NCBI GenBank assembly: GCA_964429385.1
Contig: CAYSBR010000016.1
Location: 1-64,000, forward strand
Direction of reading: 5' to 3'
From: UBA2377 sp964429385
Lineage (GTDB): Bacteria > Verrucomicrobiota > Verrucomicrobiia > Opitutales > Opitutaceae
DNA: 64,000 nt
Part shown: positions 51,284 to 60,383 of the stretch, one piece after another
Layout: each line of letters starts with the position of its first letter
How positions within the stretch are numbered: the first letter of the stretch is position 1
Made by a program: the position numbers and the translations under genes
The notes under the pieces: model-generated
The model's input: only the letters and a program-made list of their open reading frames with translations
Databases searched by the model: none
Told to the model about the DNA's origin: nothing

Positions 51284-52141
51284 TCAGTTTTCTGATTGTT
51301 CCTGTTCGGCGGATACCTGCCCGGCGGGTGACTCCGGTTCGGGCTCAATGTGCTCGATCGAAACCGGTTCAAGGCTCGGGCTTTCTCCTTCCCCGGCTTC
51401 CAGGGGCAACCCCATTTCGGCGTCCGCCGGCGGCTTTGGCGGGTTCATGGAGTTTTGCAGCCACTCATCAATCTGCCGGTTCGAAAGCACGTCCGAGGCG
51501 GGCAGCTCGTCGAGCGATTTGAGCCCGGTAAACTCCAAGAACTGATCGGTGGTGCCATATTGAATGGGCCGGCCCGGCAGATCCGCCCGACCCACGATGT
51601 AGATCAGCTCGCGCTCCAGCAGCTTGTTGACCCCCGCTTCGGCGGAAACCCCGCGGATCGTCTCGATTTCGGTGCGCGTGACCGGCTGCCGGTAGGCGAC
51701 GATCGCCAGCGTCTCGATCGCGGACTGGCTCAGCTTCAACGGCGGCGGTTCATTGCGCAATACCCGCACCCAGCGTGCATATTGGGGGTGCGTCACCAGA
51801 CGGTAGCCGGCCGAACCTTCGATCAAAAGGATGCCTTCATTACGCTCGCGCAACTCGGCGGCGATCTCATCCATCGCTTCCCGAATCTGCACCGCCGTGA
51901 CCAATGATGGCACGTCTTGGTAAAGCTCATCGTCACCCGGTTGGTCTTCGATGATTTCAGTCATTTCCTCGGCGGTAGCGGTTGGGGCTTCCCCTTCACC
52001 GGCTGCTTCCACCCCGGCCGCGACCGGAAGAACCGCCGTCTCGTGAAACCGAGTGAAGGCGGTCTGGATGTCTTTGGTTGCCAAGGGTTGGCTTGAGGAA
52101 AGGAGCAGTGCCTTGAGCACTTTTTTCAGATTGAAGGCCAT
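51284..52141 (-). CDS. scpB: segregation and condensation protein B
   Basis: ScpB is the kleisin-associated winged-helix partner of SMC-ScpA in chromosome segregation. The 285-residue protein has an N-terminal winged helix split by an acidic insertion at about 37-82, then 'GYRLVTHPQYARWVRVL', 'LSQSAIETLAIVAYRQPVTR' and 'RPIQYGTTDQFLEFTGLKSL', the ScpB core. The Glu/Pro-rich tail (about 230-285) is probably disordered. It lies upstream of pheA in one operon; scpA is not in this window. Confidence 0.93.
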   Translation of the reverse strand: MAFNLKKVLKALLLSSSQPLATKDIQTAFTRFHETAVLPVAAGVEAAGEGEAPTATAEEMTEIIEDQPGDDELYQDVPSLVTAVQIREAMDEIAAELRERNEGILLIEGSAGYRLVTHPQYARWVRVLRNEPPPLKLSQSAIETLAIVAYRQPVTRTEIETIRGVSAEAGVNKLLERELIYIVGRADLPGRPIQYGTTDQFLEFTGLKSLDELPASDVLSNRQIDEWLQNSMNPPKPPADAEMGLPLEAGEGESPSLEPVSIEHIEPEPESPAGQVSAEQEQSEN

Positions 52142-52274
52142 GCGGGGAAAGTCCTCCGAATGAATGCGGCGGCTCCGTGGCTAATCAATCCCGAAAAGCG
52201 GCGCGGTCGTTTGTCATACCCGACATGTGACTTGCCGCCTGCTTCGGCACATGGTTTCCCTATGACCTTTCACC

Positions 52275-53987
52275 ATGTGCCAATCCGTCCCCCGTCCCCA
52301 CTCCTCCGTCGTTGTTGACGGCAACGACCGCGCCCCCGCCCGCTCCATGCTCCGCGCCGTCGGTTTCACCGACGAGGATTTTCACAAACCCCAGATTGCC
52401 GTCGCTTCCAGCGCCAGCGACATGACCCCTTGCAACGTCCACCTCGGCGAGCTCAGCGAGCACGCGCGTAAAGGCGTCAACAATGCCGGCGGCAAGGCGG
52501 TCTATTTCAATACCATCACCGTCACCGACGGCATCAGCATGGGCACCCAGGGCATGCGCTATTCGCTCGTGTCCCGCGACGTCATCGCCGATTCGGTTGA
52601 GACCGCCGTCGCCGCCGAAGGCTTCGATGGCCTCGTGGCCATCGGCGGGTGCGACAAGAACATGCCCGGCATGATGATCGCCATTGCCCGCCTCAACCGC
52701 CCTTCGGTCTTCATTTACGGCGGCACCATCCTCCCCGGCTTCACCTCCGGCGACTGCGACAAGCAAAAACCCCTCGATATTGTCTCTGTGTTTGAAGCCG
52801 TCGGCAAACATGCCAAGGGCGAGCTCGACGACAAGGGCCTGCACGACATCGAGTCATCCGCCATCCCCGGCCCCGGCTCCTGCGGCGGCATGTATACCGC
52901 CAACACCATGGCCTCCGCCATCGAGGCGCTAGGCATGAGCCTGCCTAACAGCTCCGCCCAAACCGCCGTTGGTAGAGAAAAGCGCGAAGACTGCGAACGC
53001 GCCGGCGCGGCCGTCATGGAGATGTTGAGAAAAGGCGTAAAGCCCCGCGACATCCTCACCCGCGAAGCATTCGAAAACGCGATCACGGTGTGTCTCGCGC
53101 TCGGCGGTTCGACCAACCTCATCCTCCACCTCCTCGCCATCGCGCACGCCGCCGACGTCGAGCTCACCCTTGAGGACTTCAAAACTATCGGCGAAAAAGT
53201 CCCGCTCCTCGCCGACGTGAAACCCTTCGGCAAATACGGCATGGCCCACCTCATCCGCATCGGTGGCATCCGCCCGATGATGAAGATGCTCCTCGACCGC
53301 GGCCTGCTCCACGGCGACGCTCTCACCGTCTCCGGCCAGACCATCGCCGAGACTCTCGAAGGTGTGAAGCCCTACGGCGCGTTCCCGACCGAGCAGGACA
53401 TCATCCGTCCCTGGGACAACCCCATCAAGGCCACCACCCACCTCCGCGTGCTCCGAGGCAACCTCGCCCCCGGGGGCGCGGTCGGCAAGATCACCGGCAA
53501 GGAAGGCCTCTACTTCAAGGGCACCGCCAAGGTTTACGAAGGCGAGGAGGACGCGCTGAAAGGCATCCTCCGCGGCGACGTGGTAAAGGGCGACGTGGTC
53601 GTCATTCGCAACGAAGGCCCGGTCGGCGGCCCCGGTATGCGCGAGATGCTTTCCCCCACCTCGGCGGTCGCCGGCCGCGGCCTCATCAAGGATGTCGCCC
53701 TCATCACCGACGGTCGCTTCTCCGGCGGCTCGCACGGCTTCGATGTCGGCCACATCACGCCCGAGGCGGCCAAGGGCGGCCCTATCGGCATCGTGCGCAA
53801 CGGCGACCTCATCGAGATCGACGCCGTTAAAAACACCATCTCGCTGCTCATCCCTGACGACGAATACGCCACGCGTCTCGCCGCCTACGTTCCGCCTCAG
53901 CCCAAGGAGACCCGCGGCGTGCTCGCCAAATACGCCAAGCTCGTCGCCACCGCCTCCGAAGGCGCCGTGACTGACAAATATCTCTAA
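52275..53987 (+). CDS. ilvD: dihydroxy-acid dehydratase
   Basis: The 570-residue enzyme dehydrates dihydroxy acids in valine, isoleucine and leucine synthesis. Cluster cysteines are Cys53 (DMTPCN), Cys126 (GGCDKNMPG) and Cys203 (GSCGGMYTAN); 'DGRFSGGSHG' is the substrate/active-serine region. Length is standard. A 133-base gap separates it from the divergent scpB. The pgi gene follows after 13 bases. Confidence 0.96.
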   Translation: MCQSVPRPHSSVVVDGNDRAPARSMLRAVGFTDEDFHKPQIAVASSASDMTPCNVHLGELSEHARKGVNNAGGKAVYFNTITVTDGISMGTQGMRYSLVSRDVIADSVETAVAAEGFDGLVAIGGCDKNMPGMMIAIARLNRPSVFIYGGTILPGFTSGDCDKQKPLDIVSVFEAVGKHAKGELDDKGLHDIESSAIPGPGSCGGMYTANTMASAIEALGMSLPNSSAQTAVGREKREDCERAGAAVMEMLRKGVKPRDILTREAFENAITVCLALGGSTNLILHLLAIAHAADVELTLEDFKTIGEKVPLLADVKPFGKYGMAHLIRIGGIRPMMKMLLDRGLLHGDALTVSGQTIAETLEGVKPYGAFPTEQDIIRPWDNPIKATTHLRVLRGNLAPGGAVGKITGKEGLYFKGTAKVYEGEEDALKGILRGDVVKGDVVVIRNEGPVGGPGMREMLSPTSAVAGRGLIKDVALITDGRFSGGSHGFDVGHITPEAAKGGPIGIVRNGDLIEIDAVKNTISLLIPDDEYATRLAAYVPPQPKETRGVLAKYAKLVATASEGAVTDKYL

Positions 53988-54000
53988 CCTTTCACACGCC

Positions 54001-55590
54001 ATGTCCTGGTCTCATTTCAAATCCCATTTCCATCACTATCCCGAGCTCGGCTTCTCCCTTGATCTTAGCCGGTTGCCCTTCCCCGACGATTTTTTCGCCG
54101 CCATGGAACCGCGCATGCAGCAGGCCTTCGCCGCCATGCAGGCGCTTGAGGCCGGGGCCATCGCCAACCCCGACGAGCAGCGCATGGTCGGCCATTACTG
54201 GCTGCGCGCACCCCAGCTCGCTCCCAACCCCGCGCTGGCGCAGGAAATCACTTCCACCCTGACCGCGATCAAAGACTTCACGGCCAAAGTTCATTCCGGC
54301 GCCATCGCCGGCGCCAAGGGCAAATTCAAGCACCTCCTCGTCGTGGGTATTGGCGGTTCCGCCCTCGGCCCCCAGTTCGTCAGCCACGCCCTCGGCCAGC
54401 CGCGCAAGGACAAGCTCGCCGTCACGTTTTTTGACAACACCGACCCCGACGGCATCGACTACGTGCTCAACGGCCTGCGCGGCCAGCTCGGCAAAACCCT
54501 CGTCATTGTCATCTCCAAGTCTGGTGGCACCGTCGAGACGCGCAACGGTATGCTGGAAGCACAGGCGGCCTTCCGCGCCGCCGGCCTTGATCCGGCCCGG
54601 CACTTCATCGCCGTCACCGGCGAAGGCTCCAAACTGGATGCGGTTGCCAGAACCGAAGGCTGGCTCGCCCGTTTTCCCATGTGGGACTGGGTCGGCGGAC
54701 GGACTTCCGAGCTTTGCGCCGTTGGGCTCCTGCCCGCCGCCCTCCAAGGCCTCGATATCACCGGCATGCTCGAAGGCGCCGCCGCCATGGATGCGGCCAC
54801 CCGCATTCCCGAGACCGCCAAAAACCCCGCCGCGCTCCTCGCCCTCGCCTGGTATCAGGCGACTGATGGCCGCGGCGCTAAGGACATGGTTGTCCTCCCC
54901 TACAAGGACCGCCTGCTCCTGTTCTCCCGCTACCTCCAGCAACTCGTGATGGAGTCCCTCGGCAAGGAACACGACCTGCAGGGCAACGTCGTCAACCAGG
55001 GTATCGCCGTTTACGGGAACAAGGGCTCGACCGACCAGCACGCCTATGTCCAGCAACTGCGCGATGGGGTGAACAACTTCTTCGTCACCTTCATCGAGGT
55101 GCTCAAGGATCGCGACACCAAGGCGGCCTTTGAAGTCGAGCCCGGCATCACCACTGGTGATTACCTGCAGGGGTTCTACCTCGGCACCCGTGCCGCGCTC
55201 GGCGAGAAAGACCGTCATTCGCTCACCCTCACCGTTGCGGATGTCTCCGCCCGCACACTCGGTCAGTTGATCGCCCTCTACGAGCGTGTGGTCGGACTTT
55301 ACGCCTCGCTCATCGGCATCAACGCCTACCATCAACCCGGTGTTGAAGCCGGCAAGAAAGCCGCCGGCGCTGTCATCACCCTGAAGCTCAAGGTCGTGGA
55401 GACACTGCGCGCCGCCGCGGGCGATTTTCTCTCGGCCGAGGAGATCTCCGCCCGTCTCGGTGATTCTGACCACGCCCAGACCGAGCATATCTTCAAGATC
55501 CTCGAACACCTCGCGGCCAACCGCAGTTCCGGGGTGAAGAAACGCATCCGCCAGCCCTGGCACCAGTCTCGCTACACGCTGAAAGCCTGA
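54001..55590 (+). CDS. pgi: glucose-6-phosphate isomerase
   Basis: The 529-residue enzyme interconverts glucose-6- and fructose-6-phosphate. 'LVVGIGGSALGPQFVSHAL', 'ISKSGGTVETRNGML' and 'NKGSTDQHAYVQQLRDG' are the sugar-phosphate isomerase motifs. A C-terminal segment at about 471-529 ('SAEEISARLGDSDHAQTEHI', 'KILEHLAANRSSGVKKR') looks like a small winged-helix-type domain. Downstream lies a terminator. Confidence 0.95.
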   Translation: MSWSHFKSHFHHYPELGFSLDLSRLPFPDDFFAAMEPRMQQAFAAMQALEAGAIANPDEQRMVGHYWLRAPQLAPNPALAQEITSTLTAIKDFTAKVHSGAIAGAKGKFKHLLVVGIGGSALGPQFVSHALGQPRKDKLAVTFFDNTDPDGIDYVLNGLRGQLGKTLVIVISKSGGTVETRNGMLEAQAAFRAAGLDPARHFIAVTGEGSKLDAVARTEGWLARFPMWDWVGGRTSELCAVGLLPAALQGLDITGMLEGAAAMDAATRIPETAKNPAALLALAWYQATDGRGAKDMVVLPYKDRLLLFSRYLQQLVMESLGKEHDLQGNVVNQGIAVYGNKGSTDQHAYVQQLRDGVNNFFVTFIEVLKDRDTKAAFEVEPGITTGDYLQGFYLGTRAALGEKDRHSLTLTVADVSARTLGQLIALYERVVGLYASLIGINAYHQPGVEAGKKAAGAVITLKLKVVETLRAAAGDFLSAEEISARLGDSDHAQTEHIFKILEHLAANRSSGVKKRIRQPWHQSRYTLKA

Positions 55591-55599
55591 TTCTTGACG

Positions 55600-55630
55600 G
55601 AACCCGGTCCCGCCGACCGGGTTCTTATTT
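55600..55630 (+). terminator. rho-independent terminator after pgi
   Basis: A 10-bp stem GAACCCGGTC pairs with GACCGGGTTC across a 5-base loop, followed by a TTATTT tract. Confidence 0.8.
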
Positions 55631-55684
55631 CCCAGTCGCGCCTTGCCTCAGGCCGGGCAGACTCTAAGCAAAACCCACGCTTCC

Positions 55685-55843
55685 ATGAAAAATCTCCACC
55701 GTCCGCTCCTCGTCCTGATTCTCCTCTCCCTTGGCGCCGCCTTCACCGGCTGCACCACCCGCGCCAACAAGGATTCCTCCATTCCGTGGAGCCGTCCTGC
55801 GGACTGGGAAGGCCAGATCCCCGGCATGGGCACGCCCCGCTGA
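55685..55843 (+). CDS. tiny lipoprotein with Trp/Pro motif
   Basis: The 52-residue precursor has a strong lipoprotein signal with lipobox FTGC (Cys23). The mature part is only 30 residues, with the motif IPWSRPADWEGQIPG. I recall short lipoproteins with a PW-x-RP-x-x-WE motif from Verrucomicrobiota, but cannot check this. The ATG at 55685 is preferred over an in-frame alternative 42 bases upstream because it puts the signal at the very start. Function unknown. Confidence 0.7.
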   Translation: MKNLHRPLLVLILLSLGAAFTGCTTRANKDSSIPWSRPADWEGQIPGMGTPR

Positions 55844-55873
55844 GCAGATCAACATCAGCCCCCTGTTTTTTCG

Positions 55874-55899
55874 AAACCGGCCCCGTGGCCGGTTTTTTA
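55874..55899 (+). terminator. rho-independent terminator after small lipoprotein
   Basis: A 9-bp stem AAACCGGCC/GGCCGGTTT with loop CCGT is followed by a T tract. It ends the small lipoprotein transcript and precedes rsmI. Confidence 0.88.
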
Positions 55900-55973
55900 T
55901 TTCAAGTCCCGACAATGCGAAACCGGTGCCACCGGGCTGGACAGCCCCGCGCCGGGCTGGATTACTTGCCCTC

Positions 55974-56687
55974 ATGTCCGTCAATGCTTCGCTGACCCCG
56001 CTCCCCGGTCATCTGTACGTCATTGCCACTCCCATCGGCAATCTCGCGGACCTCACCGAGCGCGCCCGTGCCCTCCTCGGCACGGTGGACTTGGTGGCTT
56101 GCGAAGACACCCGCACCACCGGCACACTCCTCACCCGCCTCGGCCTGCGACGCGATCTCGTCGCCTATCATGACCACAACGAAACCGAGGCCGCCGCCCG
56201 CTTGGCCGACCAGCTTGCTGCCGGCAAATCCATCGCCCTCGTCAGCGATGCCGGCACTCCGGCATTGAGTGATCCCGGCTTCCGTCTCGTGCGCGAATGC
56301 CGTCGGCGCAACCTGCCTGTGGTCCCCGTCCCCGGGCCCAGCGCCCTCACCGCCGTCCTTAGTGCCAGCGGCCTGCCCACCAACGGCTTTCTCTTCGTGG
56401 GTTTCCTTCCGCCGAAAAGCGCGGCGCGTGTCGCGTTTTTCGAGAAATACCGCGACTTCGATTACACCCTCGCGCTCTACGAGAGCTGTCATCGCATCGC
56501 CAAGGCCGTGGACGAAATTGTTGCCACCCTCGGCCCCGCCCGCGTGCTCTGCGTCGCCAAGGAAGTCACCAAGCTTCACGAAACTTTCCTCACCGGGACC
56601 GCTGCTGATGTGCAGACCCGCCTTGCCCGGACCACCCTCAAAGGTGAGTTCGTCCTGCTCATCGCGCCGGCTGGTTTCGTGCTCTAA
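55974..56687 (+). CDS. rsmI: 16S rRNA (cytidine(1402)-2'-O)-methyltransferase
   Basis: This 237-residue tetrapyrrole-methylase-fold enzyme methylates C1402 in the ribosomal decoding centre. 'HLYVIATPIGNLADLTERAR', 'ACEDTRTTGTLLTRLG', 'ALVSDAGTPALSDPGFRLVR' and 'PVPGPSALTAVLSASGLPT' are its diagnostic blocks. The ATG at 55974 is chosen because the family start follows; an open frame upstream overlaps the terminator. It ends 50 bases from the convergent sulfurtransferase gene. Confidence 0.95.
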   Translation: MSVNASLTPLPGHLYVIATPIGNLADLTERARALLGTVDLVACEDTRTTGTLLTRLGLRRDLVAYHDHNETEAAARLADQLAAGKSIALVSDAGTPALSDPGFRLVRECRRRNLPVVPVPGPSALTAVLSASGLPTNGFLFVGFLPPKSAARVAFFEKYRDFDYTLALYESCHRIAKAVDEIVATLGPARVLCVAKEVTKLHETFLTGTAADVQTRLARTTLKGEFVLLIAPAGFVL

Positions 56688-56737
56688 CGCTCTGCGTCGG
56701 CTATTCGTTGCCGGGCGCCATTGCGGACCGGCTGCCT

Positions 56738-57568
56738 TTACCCTCGCGCCACCGGACGCGTGGGATCGGCGATCCACTCACTCCATGAACCCGCATAGAG
56801 CCGCGAGCCGGCCAGTCCCGCATACTCCATCGCGAGCAGGTTCGCGCAGGCGGTGATACCCGAACCGCATTGGTGGATGACCAAGGCCGGATCAGAACCG
56901 TCGAGCAACCGGTCAAACTCCGCCCGCAGTTCCTCTGCCGGGCGAAGCGTGAGATCAGAGTTGAGGTTGAGTTTGAAGAAGCGGTTCACCGCCCCTGGAA
57001 TGTGCCCGGCCACCTTGTCAATCGGCTCCACTTCCCCGCGGAAACGCTCCGGTGCACGGGCATCAATCACCCGCCCGCAACCGGCCAGCCCCTGCACCTC
57101 GGCGGCATCGCACACGCGGCTCATATCCGTTTGCGGTACCACCCCGCCTTCACCTCTTGGCGCCGGCTCGTCGCCCCCGAGCGGATGGCCCTCCGTCGCC
57201 CACTTGAGCAGCCCGCCGTCGAGCACGGCCACTCGCGTCAGACCAATCCAACGCGCCAGCCACCACAGCCGCGCGGCATATTGCCCGCCGACATCATCAT
57301 AGGCCACGATCTGCGTGGCCGCCGTCACGCCATGTCGGTTGAGGAAAACCGCAAAGTCCGCCGGCCGTGGCAACGGATGCCGGCCGTTCAACCCAGTCTT
57401 TGCGCCCGACAGCGCCGTCTCGACCGGCGCAAAAAACGCGCCCGGGATATGACCCTCCGCATACAACCGCGCCCCGCGCGCATGATCGCCGAGATCATGC
57501 CGGCAATCGAACACCACCCAGTCTGGCCGGGACAGATTCTCACGCAGAACTTCGACGCTGATAAGCAT
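56738..57568 (-). CDS. sulfurtransferase, two-rhodanese-domain type
   Basis: The 276-residue protein has two rhodanese domains. The first ('VVFDCRHDLGD') lacks the catalytic cysteine. The second carries the active loop 'VIHQCGSGITACANLLAMEY' with the persulfide cysteine in CGSGITA. This is the layout of thiosulfate and 3-mercaptopyruvate sulfurtransferases; the CGSGxTA loop favours 3-mercaptopyruvate. A 191-base gap separates it from the divergent ABC transporter genes. Confidence 0.88.
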   Translation of the reverse strand: MLISVEVLRENLSRPDWVVFDCRHDLGDHARGARLYAEGHIPGAFFAPVETALSGAKTGLNGRHPLPRPADFAVFLNRHGVTAATQIVAYDDVGGQYAARLWWLARWIGLTRVAVLDGGLLKWATEGHPLGGDEPAPRGEGGVVPQTDMSRVCDAAEVQGLAGCGRVIDARAPERFRGEVEPIDKVAGHIPGAVNRFFKLNLNSDLTLRPAEELRAEFDRLLDGSDPALVIHQCGSGITACANLLAMEYAGLAGSRLYAGSWSEWIADPTRPVARG

Positions 57569-57759
57569 GGCGCCAACATGCCATCCATCCGCACCCGGTC
57601 ACGGCAATTCCCTCCCACGATGAGCTCACGCCCTCCGCATGAGTGGAAACGGCTTTCTCGACTTGGCCACAGCAGCCTGACAAGCAGAACCGTAGGCTCT
57701 ATGCAAACGCCGGACTTGCATCGGTCCGGGCGGGCGTTGTCCTATGCCGGACCAATTGC

Positions 57760-58533
57760 ATGACTGCTGCGCCGCCCATCGTCGAAATTTGTGACGTCGA
57801 GAAACGTTACGGCGCTGGTCCGCTCGTCCTCCAGGGGATCAATCTGTCCGTTTCCACGGGAGATTTCATCAGCCTGATCGGGCCGAGCGGGTGCGGGAAA
57901 TCCACGGTCCTCAAGCTGATCGCCGGGCTGAATCCGCCGACCGCAGGTGATATCAGCGTGCTCGGCACTTCGCCCCGTCTCGCCCGTGACCGGCAGGCCT
58001 TCATCTTTCAGGATGCCACCCTTCTGCCTTGGCTGACCGTGGAACAAAACACCGCCCTGCTGCTGCGTCTTCGCGGACTTCCGCCAGAGGAACGTCTGTC
58101 GCAGGCCCGGGAATTGCTGGCCATGGTCGGACTGGACGAGGTGCGCGGCTACTATCCCCGCCAGCTTTCGGGCGGGATGAAAATGCGCGTTTCCATCGCC
58201 CGAGCCTTGTCGGTCACCCCCGAACTTCTGCTTCTCGACGAACCATTCGGCGCGCTGGATGAAATGAGCCGGTTTCGGCTCAACGAGGAGATTCTCGCCC
58301 TCCGTGCCCGGCGTCCGTTCACCGCGATTTTCGTCACCCACTCCGTGGCCGAGGCGGTGTTTCTTTCGAATCGCATCCTGGTCATGGCCGCGCATCCGGG
58401 TCGTATCGCGGCGGAAATCGCCGTGGACTTTGGTCCGACACGCAAACGCGAACTCCGGGGCGAACGCGCGTTTCAGGACAAGGTCAACGAAGTCACTCGC
58501 CAGCTGCACAGCGTGGAGGAGGCCCATCCATGA
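57760..58533 (+). CDS. ABC transporter ATP-binding protein, NitT/TauT family
   Basis: The 257-residue ATPase has Walker A GPSGCGKS at 41-48, Q-loop Gln84, signature LSGGM at 136-140 and Walker B LLLLDEP at 156-162, plus 'VTHSVAEAVFLSNRI', typical of nitrate/taurine/sulfonate and thiamine-precursor importers. The ATG at 57760 is chosen; the frame extends upstream but that part has no family match. The permease start overlaps its stop by 4 bases. Confidence 0.9.
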   Translation: MTAAPPIVEICDVEKRYGAGPLVLQGINLSVSTGDFISLIGPSGCGKSTVLKLIAGLNPPTAGDISVLGTSPRLARDRQAFIFQDATLLPWLTVEQNTALLLRLRGLPPEERLSQARELLAMVGLDEVRGYYPRQLSGGMKMRVSIARALSVTPELLLLDEPFGALDEMSRFRLNEEILALRARRPFTAIFVTHSVAEAVFLSNRILVMAAHPGRIAAEIAVDFGPTRKRELRGERAFQDKVNEVTRQLHSVEEAHP

Positions 58534-59324
58534 AGCGTCCCCCGGCATGGATGGTCTGGCTGTTGCCCGTGGTCAGCGGCCTGTTGTTTGCGGCGCTTTG
58601 GCTCGGGGTGAAATCGGCCGGCAATGTCAGCGACTGGTTGTTGCCCACGCCTGGGCAAATCCTCAACGCCGCCTGGCAGGAAAGGGGGCGGCTCCTGATT
58701 GCCGCCGGCAACACCGCCCTCGGCGCCCTCGCCGGTTTTTCCCTCGCCGCCACCAGCGGCCTTGTCCTCGCCCTGCTGGTCGGCGGCTCCCGCACCCTGC
58801 GCGCTGCCTTTTACCCCTGGTTGCTGATATTACAGATGACCCCGGTGATCGTGCTCACACCAATCATCGTGCTCTGGGCCGGACCGGGATTCCCCGGGAT
58901 CGTGACGATCACCTGGCTCATCAGTTTCTTCCCGATCGTGGCCAATACCACACAGGGATTGCTCTCGGCCGACCATAACCACGTGGGTCTCTTCCGCATG
59001 GCGAATGCCTCGCGCTGGCAGGAACTCCGGCTGCTGCGCCTGCCCGCGGCCATGCCCTACTATCTCGCTGGGTTGCGCATCGCCGCCACCCTTGCCCCGA
59101 TCGGCGCGATCTTTGGCGAATACATGGTGGGCAACGCCGCGGGCGGCTCCGGCGGGCTCGGGTTCCTCGTCTATGTTTACAACACCCAGATCAAGATTCC
59201 CGCGCTCTTTGCCACGGCGTTGACCAGCTGCCTGCTGGGTTTCATCTTCGTCGCCGCCGTCTCCCTGCTAAATTGGAGCGTGCTGCACAAGTGGCACGAT
59301 TCGTTCGAGCGCAACGACCACTGA
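58530..59324 (+). CDS. ABC transporter permease, NitT/TauT family
   Basis: This 264-residue membrane protein has about six helices and a BPD-type EAA loop region ('ASRWQELRLLRLPAAMPYYLAG'), typical of SsuC/TauC/ThiX permeases. It overlaps the ATPase by 4 bases (ATGA) and is followed after 7 bases by the binding-protein gene, giving a complete importer. Confidence 0.9.
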   Translation: MKRPPAWMVWLLPVVSGLLFAALWLGVKSAGNVSDWLLPTPGQILNAAWQERGRLLIAAGNTALGALAGFSLAATSGLVLALLVGGSRTLRAAFYPWLLILQMTPVIVLTPIIVLWAGPGFPGIVTITWLISFFPIVANTTQGLLSADHNHVGLFRMANASRWQELRLLRLPAAMPYYLAGLRIAATLAPIGAIFGEYMVGNAAGGSGGLGFLVYVYNTQIKIPALFATALTSCLLGFIFVAAVSLLNWSVLHKWHDSFERNDH

Positions 59325-59331
59325 TTCCCTC

Positions 59332-60324
59332 ATGAAATCCACCCCGTTCTTCCGCCGGCTATCGCTGGGCCTCTGCGCCACTGCGGCGTTACTTGCCGGC
59401 TGCTCCAAATCCGACACCCAGTCCGGAGGCAATCTTACCAAGGTCCGCTTCCAGACCGACTGGTTTCCGCAGCCGGAGCACGGCGGCTATTATCAGGCGC
59501 AGGCCAAGGGTTACTATGCTGCCGAGGGGCTTGAGGTGGAGATCATTCCAGGCGGGCCCAACGCACAAGTCATGTCTGGGGTCGCCACCGGCCGGGCCGA
59601 TCTCGGCATGACCAACGGGGACGACCTCATCTTGGCCATCGCGCGCGGCGTCCCCCTGCGCATGATCGCCGCCGAGATGCAGCGCGACGCCCAGGGCATC
59701 CTGTTTCATCAGGCGCACCCGCTCACCAGCCTGCGCGATCTCGATGGAAAAACCCTCATGGCCGGCGCGGGCTCCACGTGGCTAGAGGTTGTGCGCAAGA
59801 AGCTCGGCATTCGTTTCAATCTCCAGCCACTCGTCGGCGATCTCGCGCGGTTCATGAACGACCCGCGTTTCATCCAGCAATGCTTCGTGACCAACGAGCC
59901 ATTTTACGCGAGTCAACGCGGTGCCGAAGTCGGAGCGCTCCTCATCGCCAGCCAGGAACTCGGCTACGAGCCCTATCGTGCCATGTTCGGCAGTCATGAC
60001 TACCTGGCCAAACATCCCGAGGTCGCCCGGAAATTCGTCCGCGCCAGCATTCGTGGCTGGATCGACTATCTGACGGGCGACCCCGAGCCGGCCAATGCCC
60101 GGCTGCGTCAACTCCGCCCCGACCTGAGCCCCGAGTTGCTCGCCTACAGCATCCAGATGATGAAGGACTACCAACTCGTGCTGGGCGACTCCACCCGCGG
60201 AGAAGCCATGGGCCAGCTCACCGCCGCCCGGCTGCAACGTCAGATTGATCTGCTGCAGGAAATGGGGGTGCTGGAACGGCCTGTGCAAGTGGCCGATGTC
60301 GCCACTTTCGAGTTCTTGGAGTGA
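59332..60324 (+). CDS. ABC transporter substrate-binding lipoprotein, NMT1/THI5-like
   Basis: The 330-residue precursor has lipobox LLAGC (Cys24), then 'VRFQTDWFPQPEHGGYYQA', 'KGYYAAEGLEVEIIPGGPNA' and 'VATGRADLGMTNGDDL', matching the NMT1/THI5-like fold used for pyrimidine precursors of thiamine, riboflavin-related or sulfonate substrates. The DWFPQPEHGG opening most resembles the ThiY/RibY group. I saw no thiamine box upstream. Substrate unproven. Confidence 0.85.
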   Translation: MKSTPFFRRLSLGLCATAALLAGCSKSDTQSGGNLTKVRFQTDWFPQPEHGGYYQAQAKGYYAAEGLEVEIIPGGPNAQVMSGVATGRADLGMTNGDDLILAIARGVPLRMIAAEMQRDAQGILFHQAHPLTSLRDLDGKTLMAGAGSTWLEVVRKKLGIRFNLQPLVGDLARFMNDPRFIQQCFVTNEPFYASQRGAEVGALLIASQELGYEPYRAMFGSHDYLAKHPEVARKFVRASIRGWIDYLTGDPEPANARLRQLRPDLSPELLAYSIQMMKDYQLVLGDSTRGEAMGQLTAARLQRQIDLLQEMGVLERPVQVADVATFEFLE

Positions 60325-60383
60325 AACCGGAGAGAGCCGTCTTCCCTCTGCCGCATCGGTAGATGCCCCTTCCCTGATTGATC

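Noticed and set aside
52929..55563. Two long antisense frames over ilvD and pgi
   Set aside because: They mirror GC-rich codon bias of ilvD and pgi, whose sequences match their families over full length.
57569..57759. Possible TPP riboswitch before the NMT1/THI5-type transporter
   Set aside because: No CTGAGA or other thi-box element is present; only CCGGAC repeats are seen.
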